Counted from the stretch's first letter, positions 21,259 to 33,120 are shown. The stretch: 64,000 bases of DNA from Misgurnus anguillicaudatus (GCF_027580225.2 NC_073339.2:38492501-38556500); one strand, 5' to 3'. Notes: a model not told the origin generated them from the sequence alone. Made by a program: numbers and translations.

Positions 21259-21431
21259 CACTGTAAAAAGTGAAAAGTTGGATCAACTTAAAAAATGACT
21301 TCAATTGTTAAAACCTAAAAAAAAGTTTTTTAACTAGTGAAAAAATGCTTTAAGTGAAAACTTTTTAGTTAAACACATTTACATTTTTTGGTTGTTAACA
21401 ATTGAAGTATTTTTAAGAGCATTTTACAGTG
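21259..21431. mobile_element. short MITE, CACTGTAAAAAGTG ends
   Basis: CACTGTAAAAAGTGAAAAGT at the left, with GCATTTTACAGTG at the right. The 173-bp body is an imperfect palindrome (ACTTCAATTGTTAAAACC against GGTTGTTAACAATTGAAGT). Same family as 45487-45838. Confidence 0.7.
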
Positions 21432-21553
21432 CCATAGTATTTAGATATTATTACCTGTTATTAGACCTTTAACTGATCATTTTCTTTTATTGAAACGTAT
21501 CCTGCAATTTAGCTTGAGTTCTCAGTTTTCTGATGTGCGCGGACCACAAAACC

Positions 21554-21850
21554 TTAAAGGGTTAGTACACCCCAAAATTACAATTTTATCAAAAATCACT
21601 TTCAGTGTTGTTCTAAACCACCTAGTCCTACGATTGTCTTCAGAACACATTTTTAGATATTTTGGATGAAAACCAGAAGGCTTGTGACTGTCCTAAAGAA
21701 CAGTAGGGGTGTCGCTGTGTTGCTGTTTAAACAAAGTGCTGAAAATCCTCCTTTGCAAAACGTCATGAACGAAGTAAAGATAAAATAACCATCTATTAGG
21801 AAAATTAAAAATGGCTTTATTTTAATAGCGTGTAAAACCATATTTTGGTG
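21554..21850. mobile_element. TTAA-type MITE, left half
   Basis: It starts TTAAAGGGTTAGTACACCCC, a variant of the TTAAAGGG(A/T)TAGTTCACCC end found elsewhere here. The right end is not identifiable. The DNA to 22070 is CpG-bearing and may belong to it. The region 22071-22734 shows nothing recognisable. Confidence 0.5.
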
Positions 21851-22734
21851 GATTGTTTTACTTTTATTGTTTTATGAATTGGTAACGTTGGCAACTACGT
21901 CAGCAGGTCCCGTCAGCAGCATATGCAGTAGTTTATTCGTGAACAGCTACGGTGCGGATCCAGCCCAGAGTCGTCTGCTGTCTGGGTCATTTTTATTCAT
22001 TTTTTTCTGCAATTCCTTCACAAACCACTATGGGATCAGGAACCCCAGTTTCGGAAACCCTGGTATAGTTAATACTTTAAATAATACTCTGTTTATGATC
22101 CATTTTACGCATGACATATCTCAACATCGTTACATGCATTTTAATGACAGCATACTGGTCATGTTTGTTTGTTACTGTACATGATGTAGGAATTAATTCA
22201 TTTTATTCAATTAAAGCAAAAGCAATGTTTTTAAATACATGTTTTGTTAAACCAGTTGACAATCTTGTTTTAAATAAGTAAAGCTGTCTAAATATTAGTA
22301 ATATTTAATGTTATCTGTGGACATCTGCAGAACCATAAAATGTCAATCTAATAAAAAGAGAAACATATTTTTTAAAGAAAATAAATATTGCAAAGTTTTA
22401 AAAAAGTAACAAAGATAAATAAAAAAATCTTATGCTAAAACAGCATGCAAGTAAGTGTGTGGCACTTTTGTTACTTGTCAGAGTGTGATTTGAGTGTCAG
22501 AATTGATTCTGTTTGAAACCGTGAAACGGCCTCAGGGGAATGTTCACAAACACAACACATAAATCCCCCGAAAATAAAACACACAAACGTCTCGTGCCTG
22601 ACAGTTAAGGTGCAAAGTTATGTGTATGATCCGAGTTCGTGAGAGTCACACATTAATTGTTCAGAGGTGAAAGTTTTACTTTATTTCCCACTCATTATAA
22701 ACAAACATGATCACAGATTTGTATCTAACTGTTG

Positions 22735-23298
22735 TTAAAGGGGTGGTTCAATGGTATTTCAAGCATTCTTACTTATTAACACAGTTATAGAGTTGTTTCC
22801 TCGTGCTAAACGTAGGCAAAGTGTCAAAAAAGCAGTTGGGCGTGTTACAGAGTATTTCTGTGCCGAATGCACTTCGCCAGGGTTTGTACAAGTTTCGTAA
22901 AGTTTTTTTCGATTATAGGTCCAGCTGACGTTTCAGGGGTTTCTATACATATCACTTCTTTATATGGGCACTTCCCCAGAAAACCCCGCCCACCCATCAA
23001 TCAGCGGGACTTTCCCAACCGGGTCATGAGTTGCATGCGGTAAGTAAGACTTCTGTCTTATGTTGGAAATAGGCACGTGCATATTATATAAATGACACGA
23101 ACATGTAGTGAATCGTAAGTTATAAGTGTTGTATAGTGTTGCATGACTTGTACTCGCTCCTCGCGCGGAAATAACTCCTCCTTCTTCATTTTTTCGTACG
23201 TTATCGGAGAGATTCAGTAAAGTTAATCTTACTTTTATAAACGTGAGGGTGAGTCATTAATGACATTATTTTCATTTTTGGGTGAACTATCCCTTTAA
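22735..23298. mobile_element. TTAA-flanked non-autonomous DNA transposon
   Basis: The left end TTAAAGGGGTGGTTCA and right end TGAACTATCCCTTTAA are inverted repeats with two mismatches. TTAA lies at both ends. Its part 23135-23242 matches the first bases of the window, so the two are the same family. Right-end words (AGGGTGAGTCATTAATGAC) match another TTAA family, so it may be a hybrid. No coding frame. Confidence 0.7.
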
Positions 23299-23418
23299 GT
23301 GAAAGTGTGTCTTCCAATGCCACTTGCCAATTTAACCCTTCCCATACCTAGACCTGGACCAGGTCCAAAGTAGCTGCTTGTGTCCTGTAGACAGTAAGAA
23401 AGCTCACTATGTTTTTAT

Positions 23419-23540
23419 TCCTGTAGCTCTGAGTATTGCTCTTCCAGCGCAAATGTTGTGGGTTCAATACCAGGGAACCCACATGTATACTTTGAATACA
23501 TTATTAGTCACTTTGGATAAAAGTGCTTGCCAGATGCATA
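23419..23540 (+). mobile_element. tRNA-derived SINE (HAmo-like)
   Basis: The head carries a Pol III A-box-like word (TAGCTCTGAGT, 23424) and B-box-like word (GGTTCAATACC, 23461), 37 bases apart as in tRNA. The body has CAGGGAACCCACATGTATAC. The tail TTTGGATAAAAGTGCTTGCC and AGATGCAT is the conserved L2-shared SINE tail. This is the common cyprinid SINE design. The copy is diverged and not a tRNA gene. Confidence 0.8.
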
Positions 23541-23689
23541 CAAAAACGTTCTGCATTGTTTTCCAGACCTATTTATGCTATTCATTGTATAAATGTAACT
23601 GTCAGTACGTACTTTTTACTACATCGACTATACTATATCTCTAACTATACCTTCTTCACTGAGTCATGGATGAGTCAGAGATTGAAACA

Positions 23690-24010
23690 TATTGCATTAA
23701 TGGCAGGGTTAAATTAGGCAGTGGACTCGATCCTCTGTTTCCTCTAACTGGGCCATGATCTATGGTAACCGCAGGTGATAGTCACTAGGATACAGGAGTG
23801 ATGATGTCACGGGGATAATTAAAAAGCAATCAGCCGAAGGAAGCCGCTGCGGCTGGTTTGATTCATGCGACCTACCAATGAGCATTTCCATTAGAAAGAG
23901 GAGAACAGGGCCTTATCAGAGGTCACCCCAATCTCCCAATCTATATGTATATAAATATACCAGTCTCTCTCTCTTTCCCATTTCTTTCGTTCTCTTAGTA
24001 AGAAAGGCCA
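23690..24010. promoter_or_regulatory. candidate conserved non-coding block
   Basis: Complex, balanced sequence without repeat ends, including TGATGATGTCACGGGGATAA (CRE-like TGATGTCA), GGAAGCCGCTGCGGCTGG (a GC-rich palindrome around 23850) and CATTTCCATTAGAAAGAGG. Suggestive of regulatory DNA only. Ends in CTCTCTCTCT and a short TATATGTATATAAATATA run. Confidence 0.25.
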
Positions 24011-24212
24011 TTTAAAAGTAAATGAAATACCCCCACCGTACCAAGTAATGAACAGTAATGCCAACTCCATTAGTACCGTTCGTGTTCTGCACTGACCTCA
24101 GGTCACAAAGACATTTCTAGCATTTCTTTAACGTGCTGCCAACTTAAAAGAACTGTTCACCTAAAAAGGAAAGTGCTGTTAATATTTGTTGACATTCGTG
24201 TGTATTTTCCTT

Positions 24213-24325
24213 TAACCAAGGTGACTTAAAATGCATTCAGGCTGTGAATTTTATCAGTATGTGTGTTTCCTGGGATCAAACCCATGACCTTTGCAGTGCT
24301 AATGCAATGCTATGCCAATTACATA
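24213..24325 (-). mobile_element. tRNA-derived SINE (HAmo-like), minus strand
   Basis: On the minus strand: head ATTGGCATAGCATTGCATTA, B-box-like GGTTTGATCC (24272-24282), body AGGAAACACACATACTGATA, and tail with TTAAGTCACCTTGG. Same family as 23419-23540 in opposite orientation. The 3' tail is incomplete. Confidence 0.8.
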
Positions 24326-24742
24326 AACGCTCATTAATGTTAACTTTAGCAATGATTTTTATGTGTGAGGGTAAGTAAATAATGACAAAATTGATTTTGG
24401 GGTGAACACTAAATGACATCGTAAATGAAAGATATTATTCATAGTCAGGAAAAGTATTATCTGAAATATCAATAAAGAATAACTTTCCTCTTTCTCTGTT
24501 ATTCATCTGCTCGCTGATATTGGCCGTGGCTGTAAAACAGTGTGGTTTTAGTTTATTCATGGGCATTAAGCTTTGATGAACTTGCATATTTCACCTTTAT
24601 GTCCTCCACTGAGAATCGTAAAAGTGTAATGAAGTAAAACCTTTATCTCTGTTGGTCTGCAAATGAAAGAACTGACTTGTACCTTTGCATTTTTTGTGTC
24701 CTCATCCTGATACTGTTAAGATGAAATTGTTTGGGTCATTAT

Positions 24743-25658
24743 TTAAAGGAATATTCCATTTTCTTAAAAGAAAAATCCAGATAATTTGCTCACCATCATG
24801 TCATCCAAAATGTTGATGTCTTTCTTTGTTCAGTCCAGAAGAAATTATGTTTTTTGAGGAGGACATTGCAGGATTTTTCTCATTTTAATGGACTTTAGTG
24901 GACGCCAACACTTGACACTTAACTCAACACGTAACAGTTTTTCTCAACGGAGTTTCAAAGGTCTATAAACAATCCCAAACGAGGCATAAGGGTCTTATCT
25001 AGCGCAACGATTGTCATTTATCACAAGAAAAATAAAAAATATGCTCTTTTAAACCACAACTTTTCGTCTAGGTCCGGTCCAGCGCGACCTAACGTAAATG
25101 CGTAGTGACGTAGGGAGGTCAAGTGTTACATATATAAAACGCACATTTGCGGACCATTGTAAACAATAAACTGACACAAAGACATTTATTAGTATCAGTT
25201 GACATACAACAACATCGGAACGGTCCTCTTTCTCCACACTTGAAAACACTGGGGCGGAGTTTCGCGTTTGTCCTCTGTGAACTCTTGACGTCATGACGTA
25301 TTGCGTGGGGTCACGCTGGCGCATCGGATCTAGACGAGAAGTTGTGCTTTAAAAGTGTATATTTGTTATTTTTATTGTCAAAAATGACAAACGTTTCCCT
25401 AGATAAGACCCTTATGCCTCGTTTGGGATCGTTTATAGTCCTTTGAAACTCTGTTGAAAAAAAATGTTAAGTGTTGAGTTAAGTATTAATTGTTGGTGTC
25501 TATTAAAGTCCATCAAAATGAGAAAAATCCTGCCATGCCTTCCTCAAAAAACAAAACTTCTTCCGGACCGAACAAAGAAAAACATCAACATTTTGGATGA
25601 CATGGTGGTGAGTAAATTATCTGGATTTTTCTTTTAAGAAAATGGACTATTCCTTTAA
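24743..25658. mobile_element. 0.9-kb near-palindromic TTAA element
   Basis: The left arm (TTAAAGGAATATTCCATTTT, then AAGAAAAATCCAGATAATTT) is mirrored by the right arm to 25658. Arms stay matched for about 350 bp each, through GAGGCATAAGGGTCTTATCT near 24980 and its inverse near 25405. The ~200-bp GC-rich loop (25060-25330) holds CpG-rich words. TTAA is duplicated at both ends. No frame encodes a recognisable protein. Short minus frames in the loop are chance. Confidence 0.85.
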
Positions 25659-25678
25659 TAGAATTATTGGTAGAAAAT

Positions 25679-25682
25679 ATCT

Positions 25683-25773
<91 letters not shown>
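25679..25773. repeat. (TTTC)n microsatellite
   Basis: About 23 uninterrupted TTTC units, starting 20 bases after the palindromic element. Pure pyrimidine on the plus strand. It keeps all frames open. Confidence 0.95.
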
Positions 25774-26925
25774 CATTCATCCATCCTATTTATTTTTCTT
25801 CCTTTTTACCTTTCTTTCTTTACCTGTCTTGGTAAAACTTATTTTTGATAGTTCACTTTACACATTTTAATAACTACGGAGAGGTTTGGGAGCCAGGCAA
25901 GAATTCAAGGACCTGTAGCTAACATTGCATACATTAATTTTACACGTTAGCTCAGTGTAATAGTCGATACGTTATGAACGAAGGTAATTAACTTGCCATT
26001 TATTTCCCTTGTTATCGGAAACAAATTGCTACTGTAAAAGGACTCTGTTGTTATTGATTCTATGTGGAAGCCGTTTGTTTACAGTATGTTGTTGCTGCTG
26101 AAACCGTCTATAGCATCTTTATTTTTTAGCAGTGCTCTGTTTTTTAGTTATCTTCCCAAAGGTCAGCATTTACACCAGGTCAGTTCTGAAAGATGTATGC
26201 TGGGGGTCAGTGGGGTGGTCAGTGTGCATCTATTTTTACACTGCAGTAATGATATATCGTCTGTCATATAAAACTTATAGACATTGATTTTTTCCAGGTA
26301 AATCAACAATTTTTACTTTTTGGAATCAATTATTAAAAGCTTTCTGAGAGAAAACAGATGTGGAAAAGTGGTACAGTCTTGTTTTTGGAACTTTGCCACA
26401 AAATGTACCACTTTGAAGCAGTTATTGTAAAAACGGGTATTTATAGAAAACAATAATTTTCACACAGTCCAAGCGCTGAGTTGAGATGCAGTATCATATT
26501 CTTGTACAAACATGACATTTGTGAGCAAAAACAAACTGCTGTATGTTTGTGTAAAAATATCTTTCTGATAATACTATTAACACAATCAAAAACATAATAA
26601 GGTTTATCATACTTTCCTACTTTTTAAATCTTTTATGATGTTTTCAGCTACATGCATGAGTCACTGAAGTTTACTGAATGATATGTTTTTCGACAGCATA
26701 CAGTAATACTAGTGCTCCATCGTAGTTGCGGGGAGTTTTGAAATGATGCTTTTATATTTGCACAGGCGGCAAATCTGTTTACATTATTAATACAAAGACT
26801 TTAAATACAGATGTTCTTGATTAGGCTTTTGCTGTGACCGGAAGAACATTATTCCTAGCGGGGACATTTCAGAAGTAAAGACATGGAAGTTTTAAAAAGC
26901 CTATTTAGTTGACATGTAGCCTGCC
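25774..26925. other. unique-looking spacer, nothing recognised
   Basis: AT-rich DNA with no transposon ends, exon-like frame or tandem array. Confidence 0.35.
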
Positions 26926-26963
26926 TGCCTTTCGTTCTTTGTCTGTCGGTCTGTCCCTTTTCT

Positions 26964-27054
<91 letters not shown>

Positions 27055-27096
27055 GTCTTCCTCTGTCTATATGTCTCTTTCTTTCTTTCTTTTTTT

Positions 27097-27160
<64 letters not shown>

Positions 27161-27256
27161 TCCTTCTTTCTTTCTTTCTTTCTGCCGGTCTGTTTGTCTG
27201 TCTGTATGTCTGTCTGTCTGTCTGCCTGTATGTATGTCTCTCTGTCTGTTTGTCTT

Positions 27257-27293
<37 letters not shown>

Positions 27294-27350
27294 TTGTTTG
27301 TCTGTCTTTTTTCTTTCCTTCTTTCTTTGTCTGTCTGCCTTTTTTCTTTC

Positions 27351-27385
<35 letters not shown>

Positions 27386-27404
27386 GGCTGGCTGGCTGTC
27401 TGTT

Positions 27405-27481
<77 letters not shown>

Positions 27482-27669
27482 TCTGTATGTCTGTCTGTCG
27501 TTATTTATTTCGTTCTTTGTCTATCTGTCTGTCTGTCTGCTTGCCTGCTTGTCTTTCTTTTTTCTTTCTTTGTCTGCCTTTTTCTCTATCTGTCTGTCTG
27601 TTATTTTGCCTGTCCGTCTTTCTTTCTTTTTCTGTTAGTCATTTTGCCTTTTTGTCTGTCTGCCTTTTT

Positions 27670-27736
<67 letters not shown>

Positions 27737-27862
27737 CTGTCTGTCTGTCTGGTTTGTCTCTCTGTCTGTCTGTCTGTTTGTCTATCTTTTTCTTTCCTTC
27801 TTTCTTTGTCTGTCTGCCTTTTTCTTTCTCTGTCTGTCTGTCTGTATGTCTGTCTGTTTGTC

Positions 27863-27930
<68 letters not shown>

Positions 27931-28009
27931 GTCTGTATGTCTGTCTGCCTGCCTGCCTGTCTGTCTGTCCTTTTGCCTGTCTGTCTTTCTTTATTTCGTT
28001 CTTTGTCTA

Positions 28010-28052
<43 letters not shown>

Positions 28053-28193
28053 TTCTTTCTTTTTCTGTTTGTCCTTTAGCCTTTTTGTCTGTCTGCCTTT
28101 TTTCTTTCTTTCTCTGTCTGTCTGTCTGTCTCTCTCTCTGTCCTTTTGCCTTTCTGTCTGTCTGTCTTTCTTTCTCTGTCTGTCTGGTTTGCT

Positions 28194-28226
<33 letters not shown>

Positions 28227-28266
28227 TTTTTCTTTCCTTCTTTCTTTGTCTGTCTGCCTTTTTCTT

Positions 28267-28299
<33 letters not shown>

Positions 28300-28833
28300 T
28301 TGTTTGTTTGTTTGTTTGTTTGTTTGTTTGTTTGTTTCTTTGTTTCTTTCTTCCTCTGTCTGCCTTTTTTCTTTGTCTGTCTGTCTGTCTGTCTGTTTGT
28401 CTTTGTTTGTTTGTTCTTTCTTTCTTTCTTGTTTGTTTGTCTGTCTGTCTATCTGTCTGTCTGTCTGTCTGTTTGTTTGTCTTTGTTTGTTTGTTTGTTT
28501 CTGTCTATTTTTCTATTTTTCTTTCTTTCTTTCTTTCCTTCTTTGTCTGTCTGCCTTTTTTCTTTGTCTGTCTGTCTGTCTGTCTGTTTGTCTTTATTTG
28601 TTTGTTTGTTTGTTCTTTTTTTCTTTCTTGTTTGTATGTCTGTCTGTCTGCCTGTTTGCCTGTCTGTCTGTCATTTTTGCCTGTCTGTCTTTTATTCTTT
28701 CTTTCTTTCTTTTGCCTGTCTGTCTGTTCTTTAGCCTGTCAGTCTTTTTTTTCTGTTTGTCCTTTTGCCTTTTTTGTCTTTTTTGTCTGTCTGCCTTTTT
28801 TCTTTCTTTGTCTGTCTGTCTATCTTTTTCTTT
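26926..28833. repeat. compound TTTC/TCTG/GT microsatellite, ~1.9 kb
   Basis: Blocks of (TTTC)n alternate with blocks of (TCTG)n, plus (GT)20 at 26975-27014 and (TTTG)n patches near 28290-28335 and 28485. The plus strand is almost free of A for about 1.9 kb. Stop codons need A, so all three plus frames stay open; apparent proteins of up to 673 residues made of FLS and CLSV units are artefacts. Pure TTTC blocks can form triplex (H-DNA). Confidence 0.95.
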
Positions 28834-29485
28834 ATTAAATAACAAAAACATAAGACAAACTGGTGGAGAATGCTTTGAACATGAAACAAGAACTGATTTT
28901 AAATGGATTTGGATTACAAATGTTATCTAAATACTTAAAGGAAGCTTAAATGTTTAATGTAAAATCTTCTCAAACTACATGAGCAAAGTCATTCTAGTAC
29001 CGGTTCCTGTCGGCACAGGCTTCTAATGTGAACGTGAAGCTGCTGGCAAAAATCGGACCACTTATGATTTGCGGGGAACTGAAATTTCTTTCATAAGCTT
29101 TGCATATTTATGGGTGTTTCTAACTGTGTTTGTCTTTTGGCAATCTTATCTACTCAATGTTTAATATCATCTATACAATGCTTGTATGCTGCTCCAGTTA
29201 TTGTGGATTTTATTCTCATGATATTGAGTTAATTTACACATTTTAAATAACCCTTTAAATAAAACAGTTTAATTAGCTTATTTTAACAAGAACCTGGAGT
29301 TATTGTCTTGTATCTAGGATACAATAAATGTTGTGATAGTAATGCTCCTCATTTGGTTGGTCTTTGGGGTGAAATGTTCAAAGGCTCACATTCTTAAAAT
29401 ATTTAGGTTTAAATAGCAGCAATCTTGTTGTTTAATGCTTAACATGTGCCTTAGCGTGTTGTGCCAGGGGCCAAGTTAAAAGAAC

Positions 29486-29556
29486 ATTTACATTTATGCA
29501 TTTGGCAGATACTTCTATCTAAAGCTATACTTACAGTGCATTTAAGGTGTACATTT
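29486..29556 (-). mobile_element. SINE/L2 3' tail fragment
   Basis: TTATGCATTTGGCAGATACT is the inverse of the conserved SINE tail (AGTATCTGCCAAATGCATAA), followed by an inverted TGCACTGTAAG word. The head is missing. Confidence 0.65.
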
Positions 29557-30124
29557 AAGTGTCAGCAAAAATAACAAAACTGTTTAGGACTAAGACATAA
29601 ACACTGTCTTAAATTTAAGAGAAAGAGGCCTTTTTTATCATAATTTTTATGTACAAACAAATGCCATTATTATAACATCCTAAAGTGTTTATTATCATGA
29701 AATGACAGGAATTAAAATGACATTTGAAAGATTTGTGTCTCTAACTAAGGCTAGTTTAACTCTCATTTTATGTATCCTATAATCATTAAAATTCACTTTT
29801 ATTTTTCTACATCATTTTTATCTCAGACACTCTTCTGGTGGTCTCCTTGGTAACAAAGGACACAGACTTATAATTTTTTTATTAGTGGCTAAATTGTTGC
29901 AGATGCTTGAAAGATTCATAAATTGCTAGACATTATTTTTGGATAATAAACGTGAGACTGACGTATTAGCCATAGTAAACATCTTATATGTATGCTTTCC
30001 GAATACTAGCAAAGAACAATCCAAAATACATAATCTAGTAGAAATATCTACATTATGCTACATTATTATGCTTTAACCTATAATAGCAAATATATCATTT
30101 ATGCAAATAATACAATTACAGGAC

Positions 30125-30192
30125 CTTTTTAAAGGATGCTGCCCCAGTAATAGCTGGGGTACTTATTTAGACCATTTGTTTCTGACAGTGTA
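30125..30192. mobile_element. MITE right-end scrap, AAAGGTAC family
   Basis: CCTTTTTAAAGGATGCTGCC, CCCAGTAATAGCTGGGGTAC and the end TTTCTGACAGTG match the right part of 20455-20663. Confidence 0.45.
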
Positions 30193-30570
30193 ACAATATA
30201 TTTGTATATCTGTAATTCCCTGTTTTTGTGTATTAGAGCATGGGGCAATTTATTTCAAGATAATGTGAAACCCAAATTGTGTTTGTTTTATGTTGTCTTT
30301 GATAATGTCTCAGCTCAACAATAATAATAATATGTGGTGAGCTGTGTGTGTCTGTTTAAATGAAAGAATGGCTAAGCGTTTCATTTCATTCATTTTAAAC
30401 AAAAAAGTGTGTTTCTAGGTCAGAAATCCTCTCTACAAAAACATAGCACCGGCAATGAGGTCACTGAGATGACAGAAAATAAATGTTATAGGGAATTATT
30501 CCATTCTGCGGTCAATGAACTTTAGACTGACTGTTACATACTCTGTGTACACAGCAGAGGCTTTCCTCCT

Positions 30571-30703
30571 TTAACCCCTTCAGACCCGTGTCCATTGGAA
30601 TGGACATCACGTTTTGTAGTTCAAACCAATAAAAATGCTGATCAACAAATCAAAATAAGGCACACTGATTAAACACCTGAATAATCAGGTCTGCAGGGGT
30701 TAA
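30571..30703. mobile_element. small TTAA-flanked MITE
   Basis: TTAACCCCTTCAGACC at the left, GGTCTGCAGGGGTTAA at the right: a 16-bp TIR with one mismatch, 133 bp in all, with TTAA at both ends. Confidence 0.8.
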
Positions 30704-30950
30704 AAACATTACATCTTTTAGAGAAGTTAGATTAGTAGCTACCCTGCAGAACACTGAGGAAATGTCCAGGACTTCCAGGACTGTTTTATAGAAATTCACT
30801 GATAAATGGTGGTCAGTGGTTTACGCCCTTTGGACAACTGATGTAGTACATTGTTTACTTCTTCCGAGGAAATAAACCTGCCTGCTTTTTGTGATAGTCT
30901 GAAATAATCAAGTGGCAACAGCTTAGCTGCAAGTCAAATTCAGCGTATAA

Positions 30951-31018
30951 CATCTATCTGTCTGTCTGTCTATATATCTGTCTGTCCATCCATCCATCCA
31001 TCCATCCATCCATTCATG
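30951..31018. repeat. (TCTG)n and (CATC)n microsatellite
   Basis: About 20 bases of TCTG/TCTA units followed by nine CATC units. It contains no transposon ends. Confidence 0.9.
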
Positions 31019-31604
31019 TAATAACTTTTTGTGAAGTAGTCCCATACTGCAGCTATAAATTTAACAATTTTTCCGCCTATAAATTTGCACCTTACTGTCT
31101 CATTCATAATTTATGCAGTGTACTCTCCTAAACACTTTGAAAAGTAGATCATCAGTTATCTTTTTGTTTTTATTTTAACACATGCTATGAAATATACATT
31201 CAACATAATGTTATTTGGTTCGTTTTTCTCAGTCGCATTGGCACATTTCTCGTATCAGAAATACATTTTTCTAGACACAACATAACTGACAAATTCTTAT
31301 TGTTTTGGACAAACTGCAAATGCTTAAATACAATCAAGCAGTTGATTATATTAATTGTCTGCTGGTTGCTACATTTTCAATTGCTTATGTAATGGTTATC
31401 AAAATACATAATACTGTTTTTTGTTGAACAGTATTACACTCTAAAACATTGTGTTACATAGTACTAAAAGCTTGTAATTGTCACAGGTCGGGGCGGACCA
31501 CAGATTGTAACAAGCCGCGCCCCTTCCTAGTTTCCACCTCGAGGAGGTCCCAAAGCCACCCCAATGACCAGACACACAAGGAATGAATGTAATTAAAATG
31601 AATC

Positions 31605-31610
31605 TTTATT
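31605..31610 (-). terminator. poly(A) signal of the solo LTR
   Basis: AATAAA on the minus strand, 127 bp before the LTR end, inside an AT-rich patch followed by GT-rich sequence (GTGTGTCTGG at 31580-31571). This is the arrangement expected at an R/U5 border. Confidence 0.5.
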
Positions 31611-31800
31611 AAATTATTTAAAATGATGTGGGGAAGGGAAAGGGGGCAATTAAAACAATAATTCCTCCACGCCTCCAGGCGGGGCTTCCACGTGGACAGG
31701 GGGACAGGCTCCTTTGGGTCTTGTTTCCTTGAACCCGTGGCGCGCTCCTCTTCTCCTGGAGGCAAGATCACAAAAGAAAGGCAGTAAGTATGCTGTCTAC

Positions 31801-32372
31801 CAATATTAGGACTGGGGCTTGGCTTCCCTCCTCAGGTTTGTGCTGTAAGCAGAGGTAAGTAACACAAGACTGGGACTGTACTTCCTTCCTCAGGTTTGGG
31901 CTGTAAGCAGAGGTAAGTGTTACACAAGACTGGGACTGTACTTCCTTCTTCAGATTCGTGCTGTAAGCAGAGGTAAGTGCTACACAAGACTGGGACTTTC
32001 CTTCCTTCTTCAGGTTCGTGCTGTAAGCAAAGGTAGGTATTACACAAGACTGGGATTTTACTTCCTTCTTCAGGTTCGTGCTGTAAGCAAAGGTAAGTGT
32101 TACACAGGACTGGGACTTTCCTTCCTTCTTCCGATTCGTGCTGTAAGCAAAGGTAGGTATTACACAAGACTGGGACTTTCCTTCCTTCTTCAGGTTCGTG
32201 CTGTAAGCAAAGGTAAGTATTACACAAGACTGGGATTCTACTTCCTTCTTCAGGTTCGTGCTGTAAGCAAAGGTAAGTGTTACACAAGACTGAGACTTTA
32301 CTTCCTTCTTCAGGTTCGGGCTGCAAGCAGAGGTAAGTAATACACAAGACTGAGACTTTACTTTCTTCCAAA
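31801..32372. repeat. 60-bp minisatellite, about nine units
   Basis: Units share GTGCTGTAAGCA(A/G)AGGTA and ACTTCCTTCTTCAG, spaced almost exactly 60 bp. Because 60 is a multiple of three, two minus frames remain open. One (32385-31768, 205 codons) repeats a 20-residue unit with core KSQSCV; the other repeats a unit with core VLCNTYLCLQ. On the plus strand every unit holds a donor-like AGGTAAGT or AGGTAGGT followed 41 nt later by a pyrimidine-rich CTTCTTCAG. Neither frame resembles a known family. Confidence 0.9.
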
Positions 32373-33120
32373 TTCCTCTCAACACAACGGTCTCTCCATA
32401 TAAACTTTACTCTGAGGCAGTGGACTTAACAAGGTGGAGGTTAAACACAATGTGCTTTGACTTACAGCCTCCAAGAGGGCAGGAGGGGGGGGCGTTGAGT
32501 ATGGATGTGTAGAGCCAAACGCTTCCCTTGTTCTTCCTCCACTCACAGTACCGGAGACACGGAACAGGGGCGAACCTTTGAAGAGGCTCCACACAAGGAC
32601 AGTTATTTCGTGCAGACGTCAGCCCAACAACCCTTCGTCAAAAGCACTGTTCATAAGATGGTTTACTCACTTCAGTAAACAGATACTTCACCACTGCCCC
32701 TTCGCTCGTCAAGAAAAGATCCGTCACTTCACCCTCAAGGAAATCCTAATTGCAAATTTCTTCAACCCACACTCCACCGACCTCAACGGCTGGGATCTCC
32801 TCACGACTCCTCTGGCCTCGAAGTGGCTTCTGTCAACATGAGCACAGCACGACACTGCAAGCTTAGGTGTACACACACAATGAGACACAGACTCACCCAC
32901 GGCACTACACACACACTTAGTGAACTACGGACTGAGCCAGAACTCGACCCGGGCCCGCCGTGCGGTTGGTTGGGTGATTTTCTTGGTGGAGGGGAAGAAG
33001 TGCATAGGAGATGGACCCAGGACCCCCTGTGGTGATTACTGGTGCTCCTCGGCTCACCCACGCTTCACTCCTCAGTGGGGCCGCTACACTACGTGGTAAA
33101 CTCACAACACAAGATCAGGT
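32373..33120 (-). other. GC-rich middle of the solo LTR
   Basis: Between the two tandem arrays. Contains a C-run near 32480 (complement), CACAC-rich words near 32870 and 32910, and a CpG-rich block (GACCCGGGCCCGCCGTGCGG, 32946). Several 60- to 90-codon frames occur on both strands; none is recognisable and none is repeated. Confidence 0.4.

Larger units (their letters stand above)
28834..30570. other. AT-rich spacer with two repeat scraps
   Basis: Mostly unique-looking DNA. It includes the SINE tail at 29486-29556 and an AAATAAAGGTAC-family right-end scrap at 30125-30192. Nothing else is definable. Confidence 0.35.

Noticed and set aside
25049..25324. 91-codon minus frame
   Set aside because: It is confined to the loop of a palindromic MITE.
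26909..28930. Open frames of 673, 585, 230 and 219 codons on the plus strand
   Set aside because: They are translations of TTTC/TCTG microsatellite. The lack of A prevents stop codons, and all three frames are open over the same bases.
31801..32372. CRISPR array
   Set aside because: The whole 60-bp unit is repeated with scattered changes; there are no unique spacers. The genome is vertebrate.
31768..32385. 205-codon minus frame as a repeat protein gene
   Set aside because: The 60-bp array keeps two frames open at once, the last unit shifts frame, and the frame lies inside an LTR. No known domain.
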